This document shows positions 32,068-41,936 of a stretch of DNA of 64,000 nucleotides, one piece after another. The DNA comes from Mastigias papua (Eukaryota; Cnidaria; Scyphozoa; Rhizostomeae; Mastigiidae). Location: NCBI GenBank assembly GCA_964019165.1, contig OZ025271.1, positions 6,303,570 to 6,367,569 of the forward strand, read 5' to 3'. A model generated the notes under the pieces. It did no database searches. It saw only the letters and a program-made list of their open reading frames with translations, and was not told the DNA's origin. Both the position numbers and the translations under genes were made by a program. How positions within the stretch are numbered: the stretch's first letter is position 1; each line of letters begins with the position of its first letter.

Positions 32068-33150
32068 CTATGAGAGCTTGTCACTAAAGTCAATACTCAC
32101 GCTTCTACCACCGGTATTAACTCTTGGCCTATTTTGTCCTCGTATAGGAACACAATGATGATGATGAACAAACAATCTTTTACATGGATTGATAATTTTA
32201 TATTTCAGCTTGTTCTTGAAAAACCAAATAACAAAATTCTCCATTCCAGGTTTATCCGGTGTAATTGACTTCAGTTCGTTGAATACATCTGCAGTCCACT
32301 TTTTAGCTCGAAGGACAAAAGTGTCATGGCTGCCTATGTGCTTCATACCATCGTCACAATTAGCACTGTGCCGTAGCCATGTGCAGTTTGACTCAACAGG
32401 GGTATGCCTCGTCAATGCGTACATAGTATCGTTGACCCTAAGAACACGGTGATATTCTGTGTCATCCCAACCTTTCCCCAATTTATTGTCTTGGTTAGTA
32501 ATAGCAACTATTTTATCAGAAAGGCACTCAGATGCATACAACAGTTGCTCTTTTAATCCAACATCTGTTCCAATAACCCGCAGTATCAGTTTTTCACTGT
32601 TTTTCAATGGTAAAGACTTTATGTAATCCGCTGTCTCTTTATCCCACACCAATACGTGTATTCGTCCGATACTTGAATGTTTCAGATTATCTTGTAAAAC
32701 GCCAATTATTTCCATCTGTCTGATCTGAACGATATCTTTAGTAATGTTAGCATCTTGTAAGAGGTATTCAATAGTCTGTCTATATTGTTCGTTTCTTATA
32801 TAATCAATAAACCCAGTGATCAACTGAATTTTATCATCGCCTTTGCTTATGTTTGTGCAACCATCATGGAGGACAGTCGCTCTGTTCAAAATGACACTTG
32901 GCTTGTAAATATAAACAGTAAGTACGCCTTGATCCTTGCCAACAGTCAGTACGACACTTTTAGACTCTCTGCCATCGGCATCTTCATTAGTCGAAGTCCT
33001 TAAGTCGCGCATTTTCAAAGTAGCGGCGGCGAGAACGGCGGGCAACTTCTTTAATTTCAAAGTTCTTGTTGGTGTAATGGTGCTCCACGTGTACCATCCT
33101 ACGACAAATAAAAGCTGCAAAATGACCAAAACGAGAAGTACCTTCTTCAT
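32068..33150 (-). CDS. Type II membrane protein, glycosyltransferase-like family (copy B)
   Basis: A single-exon frame of 360 aa. It is nearly identical to the copy at 6577-7653, with small differences such as LKLKKLP for LKRLP (two extra residues), GSHDTF for VSHDTF and VNDTMYAL for DNDIMYAL. The ATG at 33148-33150 is in the same context as in copy A. The signal anchor is at residues about 4-22. All six Cys, TNQDNKLGKGWD, GSHDTFVL, PGMENFVIWFF and HHHHC are kept, and the C-terminus (FSDKLS) is complete. I count no stops or frameshifts, so it is probably functional. Its glycosyltransferase-like nature is inferred, as for copy A. Confidence 0.82.
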   Translation of the reverse strand: MKKVLLVLVILQLLFVVGWYTWSTITPTRTLKLKKLPAVLAAATLKMRDLRTSTNEDADGRESKSVVLTVGKDQGVLTVYIYKPSVILNRATVLHDGCTNISKGDDKIQLITGFIDYIRNEQYRQTIEYLLQDANITKDIVQIRQMEIIGVLQDNLKHSSIGRIHVLVWDKETADYIKSLPLKNSEKLILRVIGTDVGLKEQLLYASECLSDKIVAITNQDNKLGKGWDDTEYHRVLRVNDTMYALTRHTPVESNCTWLRHSANCDDGMKHIGSHDTFVLRAKKWTADVFNELKSITPDKPGMENFVIWFFKNKLKYKIINPCKRLFVHHHHCVPIRGQNRPRVNTGGRSVSIDFSDKLS

Positions 33151-33231
33151 GTCTATTCCACCTGCTTTCAGTACGGCGCAAAGTCTAGCCTGCCCTTCTT
33201 TCCCTTGTTTGACTGGAGCTTAGTTAAACGG

Positions 33232-33555
33232 TTAAACCATGACCTGCTCGGTTACTACTTCACTGTTTGCTATTGTTATCTGCAAGCATGATGTCCCTGT
33301 GATGGACAGGTGATACAAAGCTAATCCCGGCTCACATCGACTTACATAACCGATATTTGCAAGATTGAGTGACAAGTGTTGCACTTTGTTTACAGTGTGA
33401 ACTTGTGAAGTAAACTGTATGTTTTGTGTTCTAGTACGATTATCAAATGAAGCCAAAGTTATTCTAAATACATGGGCGGTCGAAAAGTCTGAAGGACAAA
33501 CAGAACTCAGAATTTTTAATGTCTGGAATAAGGCCACAAAAGTAATAAACAACAA
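33232..33555 (-). CDS. Small secreted-type frame, copy B (hypothetical)
   Basis: 107 codons starting MLFITFVALFQTLKILSS, with a hydrophobic N-terminus. It is the counterpart of 7735-8055 in copy A and lies 81 bases upstream of the family gene on the same strand. The two copies differ at about a dozen residues and by one codon. It is unrecognised and may be only 5' leader sequence of the family gene. Confidence 0.3.
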   Translation of the reverse strand: MLFITFVALFQTLKILSSVCPSDFSTAHVFRITLASFDNRTRTQNIQFTSQVHTVNKVQHLSLNLANIGYVSRCEPGLALYHLSITGTSCLQITIANSEVVTEQVMV

Positions 33556-33930
33556 TTTTTTATAAGAATATCAAAATCCAAGTAGCTGACATTTAAGGAT
33601 AATTCAAGAACAATGAAAGTCTCAAGCTTTATCAAAGTCTAGATATTTTGTTTACATGAATTTTCTTTAGTAAGAAAATGAAAGTGTGAGCGTCAGTTAC
33701 ATAGTCTTGGAGTTACTATGCTACGATGTGCGACTCAAACTCATTGGGGAATTTCCATTACATACTTTGTACAATAAGAATATAGTCTATGAAAGCTCAA
33801 ATGCTGAAAAATAGCACAAATTTAAGAATAATTTATGAACATTCTTAAGCACAAACTCAAAAACATGTTGAGAACATTAAGGCAGCGAAAAGTGAAGCAT
33901 TCTTATAACAGAATGTGTTTGGTGAACAAA

Positions 33931-34199
33931 ACTGGGCGAGTGTCCAAGTGGTTAGAGCGCTTGACCGCTGAGCAAAACATCGATGACTCGAGCCGAACAA
34001 TCAGATCATAGTTGGGATGTTCGCCCACTGTTCACCCAGCAGCAAATGGGCACCTGGTGGCAACACTGGGGAAGTTGAAGGCGGCGAGGAAAGGAACTGG
34101 CCACCCTACCTCACTATGCCGGCGGATCAGGACAAGTGTCCCTCTAACGGGCACTCCCCCAACGTATGGAATCGACATGGGACTCACCTTTACCTTACC
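33931..34199 (+). mobile_element. tRNA-derived SINE, copy B
   Basis: The same insertion as 8434-8700, with the same 12-base target duplication TTGGTGAACAAA (33919-33930 and 34200-34211). It carries a tRNA-Leu/Ser-like head and a CCTTA tail. Confidence 0.8.
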
Positions 34200-35180
34200 T
34201 TGGTGAACAAAATAAAATCGGAATGTAATGCCTGGAGTGCACGTATCTTTGTCTACTTTATAGTGTAGAGTCAGACTCCAAGTTTCTGCCAGATAACCTT
34301 GAAAAATGCTTCATTTTGCTTTTCACTAAAACGTTAGCAGAAAACAATTGCAACGGTATATTGTAATTTTCTAATTTGAATTCAGGAAAGGATTGACTCA
34401 GAGATATGCGAAGGAAAAAGTGGTCAAACAATCGAAGTTTTAGGTCAAAAATTGCGAAATAATGTCAAAAATACCCCTCCACCTCCTACAGATTACAGAG
34501 TAGCATTAGAACTGTTGAATAAATTTACAATATATTCTTACATGCAAATAGGCCTGGATTTGGAAACGAAGCAAGGAAATGCAGTGAGCATTGAGTTACC
34601 GTAAATTCTATTAAGCCCCCTGGGGGCAATTGTTTTCAAGCACTTTAGAAGGGACTTATTAGAGAGGGACTTAATTGACGGGGGCTTCATTAATTTTCAA
34701 ACAATGACAAGGTGTTCTGTAGGTACAATATATATATATATATATATAGCAGGCTTCTTCATCACTAACATCGCCATCTTCATCCATCAGTAAATTTGAA
34801 ATATTGTCCTTATTCATGCCCCCTTCTGAAATGTGATATTCAAAATGGTTAATTTCTCTGGTCTAAACACGACTGGCTTTTAGCTTGGGCAAAAGGCTAA
34901 AAGGCAAAACATTTCTGGTTGCAACACACAGACGCTTGAGCTTGATTTAAATCTAACAGCACAAAGTTTGTGCTTTATATCAGAATTTGTTCAGAACTTA
35001 AGGATACCTACTTACTTTCACTTCTCAAAAGGGTGCTCACTCGAAAGGGTGCTTATTTGAGAGGGGGCTTAATTGTAGCAAAGCAGAGATGCTGTGGAGG
35101 AGATTCAGCTAAACTCAACTACTTTGGTGGAATGTAGAGTTTTTGATAGGATATATTTAAACATATTTAATTGACATTTT

Positions 35181-36060
35181 ACACAGATGCTGCTGCCTAG
35201 TTGCCTATGAATGCGAGCTGCGTCGTGTTGACTTTTTTCTTGATATCGTTTTTATTGGGCAGTATGGAGGAGCAAACACCGGATGACATATCCACACGGG
35301 CATAGCATTGCTCGGAAACGCCATTTACTGAACACGAGCGTGTGAATTAAATGTGTAGCGTCAGCCGTGGACTGAACAAACTTGTCCCCAAGAATGTAAA
35401 GTTTGTTGTTTGATCAAATGCCGGTATTGTTTAGTTAACTTTTCTTGTCACATATTATTTATTTGACGATAATGTTTGATGTAGGGTTAACATATAGAAA
35501 CACAAATCTCGTTTGTTTTTGTATTCAAGAATGCTTGATCTGTTTGACGACTGCAACAAACTCGTCACCGATCTTTTCAATTCAATTCTACTTTCCATTC
35601 AGCCACTAACTCAATACGTGTCATTTCCTCATTAACGATACGGTGCCATAATTTTCGGGCATATTGTCTGGTCTGTCTGGAGTAAACTGAAATCTCGTTT
35701 GTCTTTATCTGTTTGACGACAACAACAAACTTGTCACCGATCTTATCAATTCAATTCATCATTATTCAACCTTCCATTCAGGCACTACTTCAATACGTGT
35801 CATTTCCTTATTAATTAAGGGTACGTTGAACGTTTACGTGAATGTTTGCAAGCATGCTAATGCTGATTTCACCTCGGATTTCGTCCCACAGAACAGACTT
35901 TAAGATTTATGCTGACAACACAGCAGTTGTGTCCCACAATCCACTGTCCCCCCCCCCCAACTAAAGATTTACAAAAACTCGCCATTCTGCATATTCACCT
36001 TCACTTATAATATAAGTTGAAGTAACAAATATTCAGATAAACATAAATTATCAGTTAGAT
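35181..36060. repeat. Spacer with a diverged direct duplication
   Basis: About 130 bases at 35506-35636 recur at 35695-35815. Shared pieces include CTGTTTGACGAC, GTCACCGATCTT and CAATACGTGTCATTTCCT. No coding signal is seen. A C-run lies at 35948-35957. Confidence 0.65.
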
Positions 36061-36065
36061 TTGTC

Positions 36066-36860
36066 AGATCTGATGGTTTGCCTAAAATGCATAAAATTCA
36101 ATCTCGTAATGTAGTGCCACCATTTAGATCCATTGTTTCCTCACTCAACACTTACAACTATCAATTGGCTACATTTCTTTGCAGTCTTCTTCAACCACAT
36201 CTCCCTAGTACATATACTGTTTCTGATTCTTTCTCTTTCGTGCAAGAACTAGCCACTATTGATGTATCTAATAAATATATGGTTTCTTTTGATGTGATGA
36301 GTTTGTTCACAAATATACCTCTTAACGAATGCATAGATCGTGCTGTTTCTTACATTACTAAAGGAAACACTGAGCTTAAGCTTTCCAAAGATGACCTCAC
36401 TAAACTTTTCACAATCGCTACTCCTCAAACTCATTTTCTTTTCAACGGTAAAGTATATGACCAAATAGATGGCGTAGCTATGGGCTCTCCTATTGCACCG
36501 GTTCTGGCTGATCTTTTCATGGGAAATTATGAAAATATATGGCTTAATGAACACAAATGTCCTTCTGTCCAATTCTACCGTAGATATGTTGATGATATCT
36601 TTTGTCTTTTTAACAATGAACATGAGGCTCTGCTTTTCTTTGAATTTCTCAATTCACAACTTGATAACATTAAGTTCACCATGGAAAAAGAAACTGACAA
36701 TACCTTGGCCTTCCTTGATGTCTTTATCAATAATAAAGATCCTACTAATCTTATAGCTTCAGTCTATCGCAAAAAGACTTTTTACTGGCCTCCTTACCAA
36801 TTGATAGGTAAGGCCTGCAGGGACATAGTAAGCTCTTCACCGTATCCCACAATTTACTGA
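36066..36860 (+). pseudogene. Penelope-like element reverse transcriptase fragment
   Basis: Translation from about 36066 gives DGLPKMHKIQ, then PFRSIVSSLNTYNY, MVSFDVMSLFTNIPLNECID (motif A), QIDGVAMGSPIAPVLADLFM (motif B), FYRRYVDDIFCLF (motif C, YVDD intact) and NTLAFLDVFINN. This order and wording are typical of Penelope-like reverse transcriptases. The frame derails after KKTF near 36780, where TG.L..NY.SF is expected, and no GIY-YIG endonuclease is recognisable after it. The 5' part is also missing. Confidence 0.9.
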
Positions 36861-37077
36861 CTTATCAATGTCTATAATGCTGGTACATGAGGCCATCAGT
36901 CTTACTTTAAAAAAGGTCTATCATCCACATCCACTCATAAGCTATGTCTCTTTCAACAGGATAAATCTTTGTTGAAATCGGAAGATTTTCAGGACATACT
37001 TTATTCATGATTCTATACGTCACAGCCGATCAATCAACATCAAAAAGTCGTTCAACTGTTTCTGGATATATTGTATT

Positions 37078-37222
37078 CAGGCACGCCTGCCCGCAACGAG
37101 GGCAGGGGGGCAAGGTTCCTATTCAGGGCACATTATTAACACTTTTGCACTAAAATAAGTACGTCCTTGGAAAGGGCAGAAGGGGCAGCTGCCCCCCTGC
37201 CCCCCCAGCGTAGGCGTCCCTG
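37078..37222. mobile_element. hAT MITE with perfect 8-base target duplication
   Basis: 145 bases from CAGGCACGCCTGCCC to GGCGTCCCTG, flanked by ATTGTATT on both sides (37070-37077 and 37223-37230). About 85 percent alike by eye to 31681-31822. Confidence 0.92.
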
Positions 37223-37239
37223 ATTGTATTTTATCCTAG

Positions 37240-37830
37240 CACTATCGATTATAGAAATGGCCCTCTCTTGCAGGCGCTGTAGGGATTCAATTTTTGACTT
37301 AGATTCTCCAGATGATGTCAGCGTATCTCATATAACTTTCAAGAAGGGCGTGATAAACGTTGATTATTAATTGGGGATTGGGAGACCATGTTTTACAGAA
37401 TTGTTAATGCGGCAAGGTCCCCATGCATCTTAGTTTTGACAGCCACTGGCCTTCCCAATCCAGCCCTAGACCTAAAATAACACCTAATGATTTTCTTTTT
37501 TAAGCGGACTTTATTTCGGAGGCGTTTAATTTAAGTGTTTGTTGCTCTGTTATGTTGTTGTTGCTGTTATGGATGACCTATGAACATATTCTGTTTCTTG
37601 CGGGTTTGTAGTCAACTTATTTTAACCTCAATCATTCAGAGGTGCAATCCGTAGTTCCTCTTTGGATCTCTGAACTAGCTCATCAGTATTTGTAGATGCT
37701 AATGACACATGGGTATCATCAGCATACACCCCAGGCTTGGATACTTTTAAGCGTTTTTCGCAGTCATTTAGATAGACAGTGAACAGAAGGGGGCCCAAAC
37801 AAGATTCCAGGGAATGCCACATGTGACGAA
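37240..37830 (-). pseudogene. LINE reverse transcriptase fragment
   Basis: Minus-strand 37628-37822 reads SCLGPLLFTVYLNDCEKRLK, then GVYADDTHVSLAS. It is the motif-B to motif-C piece of a non-LTR reverse transcriptase with YADD intact. A frame change just upstream breaks the usual IPQG. The downstream part (to about 37240) is probably more of the same relic, but I cannot read a protein in it. Confidence 0.7.
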
Positions 37831-37849
37831 CTTAGGCTATGATTCATGG

Positions 37850-38145
37850 CAGTAGTTGTGTTTGCAGTCTTGTTCTCTCATTTCATTTTCATTTTTCATG
37901 TCATTTTAACTCATTTAAGGAGGGTTGCCCTTCAGCCAGAGCTGATTTACAAGGGGCCCTCCACTTAAAAACTTTAATACAATGAATATCTTCAATCTAA
38001 AATCTAAAACATAATTAAAAACAGCTAAAAACCTAACTACATAGATAATTTGAAAGGGGGTTGGGAGCACTTCCCTAAATTCATTTACAGAAATCCGACC
38101 AGGAGTGCCCAAAATGAAAGTGAGCCAGTCATTGCTTTACAAAAC
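37850..38145. other. Gene-free spacer
   Basis: AT-rich, with no supported feature. Confidence 0.45.
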
Positions 38146-38430
38146 ACGTTTACGCGAGATTTGGAATCCCCCTGTGCAAAACTCATACGGAATAGGCATA
38201 AACACCTCATTCCGATATATGATCTCATATCGAATCGATACTGAGGCCATTCTTTCTATTATCTCAGTTGGCCTCATAATCGATGCGGTATGAAATCATA
38301 GTGGATTGGAGGTGTTTACACGATACCATGTTAATTCCATACCATACGCATCATCGGCTTCATGTAAACTGAAGGTAAATACTGTATGAAAACATGTCGG
38401 CTTCAAATGTACCCGATACTTTGTAAACGG
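38145..38430. mobile_element. Possible MITE with GTTTACA ends
   Basis: The left ACGTTTACGCGAG and the right ACTTTGTAAACGGGGCTTA are roughly inverted. The interior contains further inverted pieces (AATTCCATACC, TATGATCTCATATCG). The ends resemble those of the element at 54990-55395. Boundaries are approximate. Confidence 0.4.
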
Positions 38431-38538
38431 GGCTTACTGACAGTTCTTTTCTGATCCCACTTAAGACCCCTGTTTGCTAGGAACCCATATGCCGATTATG
38501 TCACTGCAATGAAATTTCACTCTAGGCCTATTCTACAT

Positions 38539-39612
38539 TCATATAGGAATGCAATGATGATGGTGAACTACCAGTCTATTACATGGATTCATAATTGCAT
38601 ATTCCAGCTTATTCTTGAAAAACCAAATAACAAAATTCTCCATTCCTGGTTTATCCAGAGTGACTGACTTCACTTCGTTGAATATATCTGCATTCCACTT
38701 TCTAGCTTGAAGGACAAAAGTGTCATGGCTGCCTACGTGCTCCTCACCATCGTCACAACTGCCGCTGTGTTGTGACCATACGCAATTTGACTCAACAGGG
38801 GTATGCCTTGTCAATGCGTACATAATATCGTTGACCCTAAGCACACGATGATATTCTGTGATATCCCAACCTTTTCCCAACTTATTATCTTGGTTAGTAA
38901 TAGCAACTATTTTATCAGAAAGGCACTCAGATGCATACAACAGTTGCTCTTTTACTCCAACATCTTTCCCAATAACCCGCAGTATCAGTTTTTCACTGTT
39001 TTTCAACGGTAAAGACTTCATGTAATCCGCTGTCTCTTTATCCCACACCAATACGTGTATTCGTCCGATACTTGGGTGTTGTAAATTGTCTTGTAAAACC
39101 CCTACTACTTCCATCTGTCTAATCTCAATGATATCACTACCAACAGTAGCATCTTTCAAGAGGTATGCAATAGCTTGTCGATATTTCTCGTTCCTCACAT
39201 AAGCGATAAAACCAGTGATCAACTGAATCTTATCATCGTTATCTCGAATTTGTGTACAACCGTCAATAAGAACTGTAGCTCTATTCAAAACTGGACTTGA
39301 CTTATAAACATAAAAGTTTAGTGTACTCTGCTCCTTTCCAACACTCAGGACAGCACTTCTCAACTCTCTGCCATCCGCATCTTTTGTTATCAAGGTTGTC
39401 ATGCGATGGAGTTGAATCTTAACTGGAGGCATATTCGCTAACATCTTCACCGATTTTGGTGGTGTAATGTTGTTCCACTTGTACCATATGATGAACAAGC
39501 ATTTCAAAACAACCAAAACGGGAACTACTTTCTTCATATTTACTCCACCTGGTTTCCGAACTGCAAATTCTAGCTTGCCCTTCGTTCGCTGATTCGACTG
39601 GTAATACTTCAC
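38539..39612 (-). CDS. Type II membrane protein family, copy 4, C-terminally truncated
   Basis: 357 codons by the longest frame, which starts MKYYQSNQRTKGKLEF. The start that matches the paralogs is the internal MKKVVPVLVVLKCLFIIW, 25 codons later, and the upstream codons are probably leader. Motifs are kept: LVWDKETADYMKSL, LLYASEC, TNQDNKLGKGWD, GSHDTFVL, PGMENFVIWFF and HHHHC. The frame ends at HHHHCIPI. The next codon is TGA where the paralogs have CGA (Arg), and two codons later TAG replaces CAA. The homologous NRPRV codons still follow. The last 24 residues are therefore lost, and the gene may be on its way to becoming a pseudogene. It is the most diverged of the four open copies. Confidence 0.75.
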   Translation of the reverse strand: MKYYQSNQRTKGKLEFAVRKPGGVNMKKVVPVLVVLKCLFIIWYKWNNITPPKSVKMLANMPPVKIQLHRMTTLITKDADGRELRSAVLSVGKEQSTLNFYVYKSSPVLNRATVLIDGCTQIRDNDDKIQLITGFIAYVRNEKYRQAIAYLLKDATVGSDIIEIRQMEVVGVLQDNLQHPSIGRIHVLVWDKETADYMKSLPLKNSEKLILRVIGKDVGVKEQLLYASECLSDKIVAITNQDNKLGKGWDITEYHRVLRVNDIMYALTRHTPVESNCVWSQHSGSCDDGEEHVGSHDTFVLQARKWNADIFNEVKSVTLDKPGMENFVIWFFKNKLEYAIMNPCNRLVVHHHHCIPI

Positions 39613-39727
39613 CCTGCGGTATTGTTCTCTGCATTCCGTCCCCGTGATGACAGGTAATACAAAGCCAATCTACACTGTTTACACTGAAAAGGTTTGCTTG
39701 AAAAAACATGCCCATTATTTTCGATTT

Positions 39728-40882
39728 ACCCTTGAATACCTTAAAAGCTCCATTAAGTCCCGGGGGGGGCTTATTTATTTTTTTGTAGTATTAAAGGGGG
39801 TGCTTAATAGAGAGGGGGCTTATTGGAGAGGGTGGGCTTATTATAAGCACGATGCAAAAAATTATAAAACCGTTCTTATGCACTTTCATGGCAAGATTTG
39901 TAAAACAAAAACTTTGCTAGCAGCTGCAGGCACGCCGGAGCCGGGGGGCTGGGGGGGGGGGCTGCAGCCCCCCCCCACTTTTTTGCTCATGTATGATGTC
40001 AAGATTGAGGCATTCGATCCAAATAGAAAGTATATCCCCTTTATCCGTGTTAAAGTTCACTCAACTTTAAAAAGTACCAGTGCCGGAGTCATCAGGACCT
40101 ATTGGAGGTAAATAACACACGTTGTTTCAAAAGGTGGTGCTATAGACTGGTCCAAAAGTCTCATAAACATGTAAAGTCAGGGAAGGGGTCTGTGTTCTTG
40201 GTCGCCTAGCACTTAACATGATCTCATTGCTCTGAAAACGTATGTCTCTATCATTTTACCTGACCTGGCCACAATCTTTATAGAGTAGCAATAGGGTCTA
40301 TACAATTTTCTCACCAACACTTCAATGATTTTATCTGCCTTTTTCTACCCAGACAGGATGCATATCTATATTCAAACAGGGCGTTTCCTACTGAATTATA
40401 GGGCGTGGATTGCAAAATTTTTCAGGGGCTTCGCCCCTGACCCCATTTTTACCTGCTTCCGTATGGACTTGCAACTCATCCCCAGCCCCCCCACTCAAAA
40501 ATATGCTCCGGCGTCCCTGAAGCTGCGTTGGCTTGTACACACTTAGTCAATTACAACATCATCACCTTCATCAGAATTATCTGGGTCCATTGTCAATCCT
40601 GGGATACCTTCTACTGGAATTTCATCTTCTGTGGTTTCTTCTAAAGGATCAACATCAGTACCCTAAGGATCGACTTGTAAGGCACTCTAGTGAATCTTCT
40701 CATGGGCCATAATTTAATGCACATGATTTTATCATTATCAGATCCGTCAAGAGACCCACTTAGTGTGCATATTTTGAAGCTCCAGTTAGTGCTTTCTTTC
40801 TTTGGCATCAGAGGCTAAAGAGGGGGGCTTAATAGAGAGGGTAACCTAATAGAGAGGGGGCTTAATAGAGTTTTTACGGTAA
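39728..40882. repeat. G-rich TIR-like repeat with a nested hAT MITE
   Basis: The left part (39744-39840) has ATTAAGTCCCGGGGGGGGCTT and reiterated GGGGGCTTATTGGAGAGG. The right part (40818-40882) has GGGGGCTTAATAGAG and ends TTTTTACGGTAA. It appears to be one copy of the TACCGTAA-ended family (see 9103), interrupted by the element at 39927-40519. Confidence 0.55.
39927..40519. mobile_element. hAT-like element, GC-rich ends
   Basis: 593 bases from CAGGCACGCCGGAGC to GCTCCGGCGTCCCTG, with inverted ends that differ at one base. Just inside the left end a G-run and C-run (39942-39976) form a strong hairpin. CAGGGGCTTCGCCCCTG near 40423 is a second hairpin. The flanks share AGCTG but no clean 8-base duplication. 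No transposase is seen. Confidence 0.75.
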
Positions 40883-41936
40883 ACGTCCACCACGCTTAGT
40901 AACTCTTTGACAAAATTCCACCAAGGACATTCTACTCCAGACCATCCCCTTATTATCCTTAAGCCTGCAATCCGATCAAGCATTGCTACAGTTGAAGCGG
41001 CCTTTGAAGCCCATCTATAGCTATTAGAATTTGAGAAATTTTCGACCCAACCCCGTTTATTCCAGCCCTCTCGTTTATTTGATTTTAGGAAGTCTCCCAT
41101 CACCCCATTTCAATTCCTACCCCCATCTATTTGGGACTAATAGGGAAGTTTGAATAGTAAACCAAGCCGATATTGGGGCACGGCCGTTTCCACATTAGAG
41201 CTGTCGAGCGTGAACATTATTACAGTTATCTTCTTGCCAAAATTTCTCAATATTATAAAATCAGATAATACACGAAGAAAATCGACAATCTTTTTAAATT
41301 TCTAAGACATGTTTCGGCTTGGTACTCAAACCATCATCAGTTGAAATGACTAAGTTAACGTTACAACAAATTAGAACTATACACTATCAATCGAATATAT
41401 TAATCGAACAGAGGAATGAAAGAAACGAAAAAAGAATGTGGCGGTTAAACAACGAAAGCTAAAAGCTCAATGAAATATTATAATGTTGCAGTTGTTAATT
41501 TAAGTTAGGCCTTTCCCACATGATGTGGAGTGCTTCCTTAATTTTTAAGTTATGATAATTGCTTGCTGAATCTAGTACCTTGAAGCAATTTTCACTGCAA
41601 AGATTTTTACACAGAGTTGAGTTATCTTCTTGGAATTAAACGTAGGAGTGCACAAAAAGTAAAGAATCCCTTGTTGGAATAAAATATCTGCTTTTTTATA
41701 ATCTAAAGTAACGTGGAGTTATTCAGAACATAATGAAAAATGGAGCTTCAAAATTAATGGTTGGACCACATTATATTTCATTATTTTTTAAAAGGGTCTA
41801 ATTTGTCGTTGGCTTTGATAGAAAAAAGAGAAAGTGTTTCATCTAGACATGATGCAGATACTTGACAATTCACTTCAATCTTCTAGCTCATTCAGCTCAC
41901 TGATTCAATTCAGCCCAGCTCAGTACAAGTATCGTG
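40883..41936. other. Spacer upstream of BPHL
   Basis: No supported gene. It contains a Penelope-type terminal motif at 41306-41343 and, near 41870-41936, the likely promoter and 5' leader of BPHL. No TATA box is evident. Confidence 0.45.
41306..41343 (-). ncRNA. Candidate hammerhead ribozyme core (Penelope-associated)
   Basis: Minus strand, 5' to 3': CTGATGA, T, then the stem GGTTT..AAGCC around GAGTACC, then GAAAC, AT, GTC. This matches the hammerhead order CUGAUGA, stem II, GAAA, short stem III, UH cleavage site. Stem I can form from ATTTCAA upstream and TTAGAAAT downstream with one bulged A. The extra U between CUGAUGA and stem II departs from the consensus and may abolish activity. Minimal hammerheads with tiny stem III are known from Penelope-like retroelements. 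Confidence 0.4.

Larger units (their letters stand above)
32055..35180. repeat. Segmental duplication, copy B
   Basis: Direct copy of 6560-10460 with several internal gaps relative to copy A. It contains the family gene 32068-33150, the small frame 33232-33555 and the SINE 33931-34199. The right boundary is near 35180, where both copies share ATATATTTAAACATA and then part. A TA run at 34731-34747 is expanded relative to copy A. Confidence 0.93.

Noticed and set aside
39644..40111. 155-codon open frame
   Set aside because: It spans a G-rich repeat and the left end of a hAT-like element, and its residues follow base composition (Gly/Pro runs).
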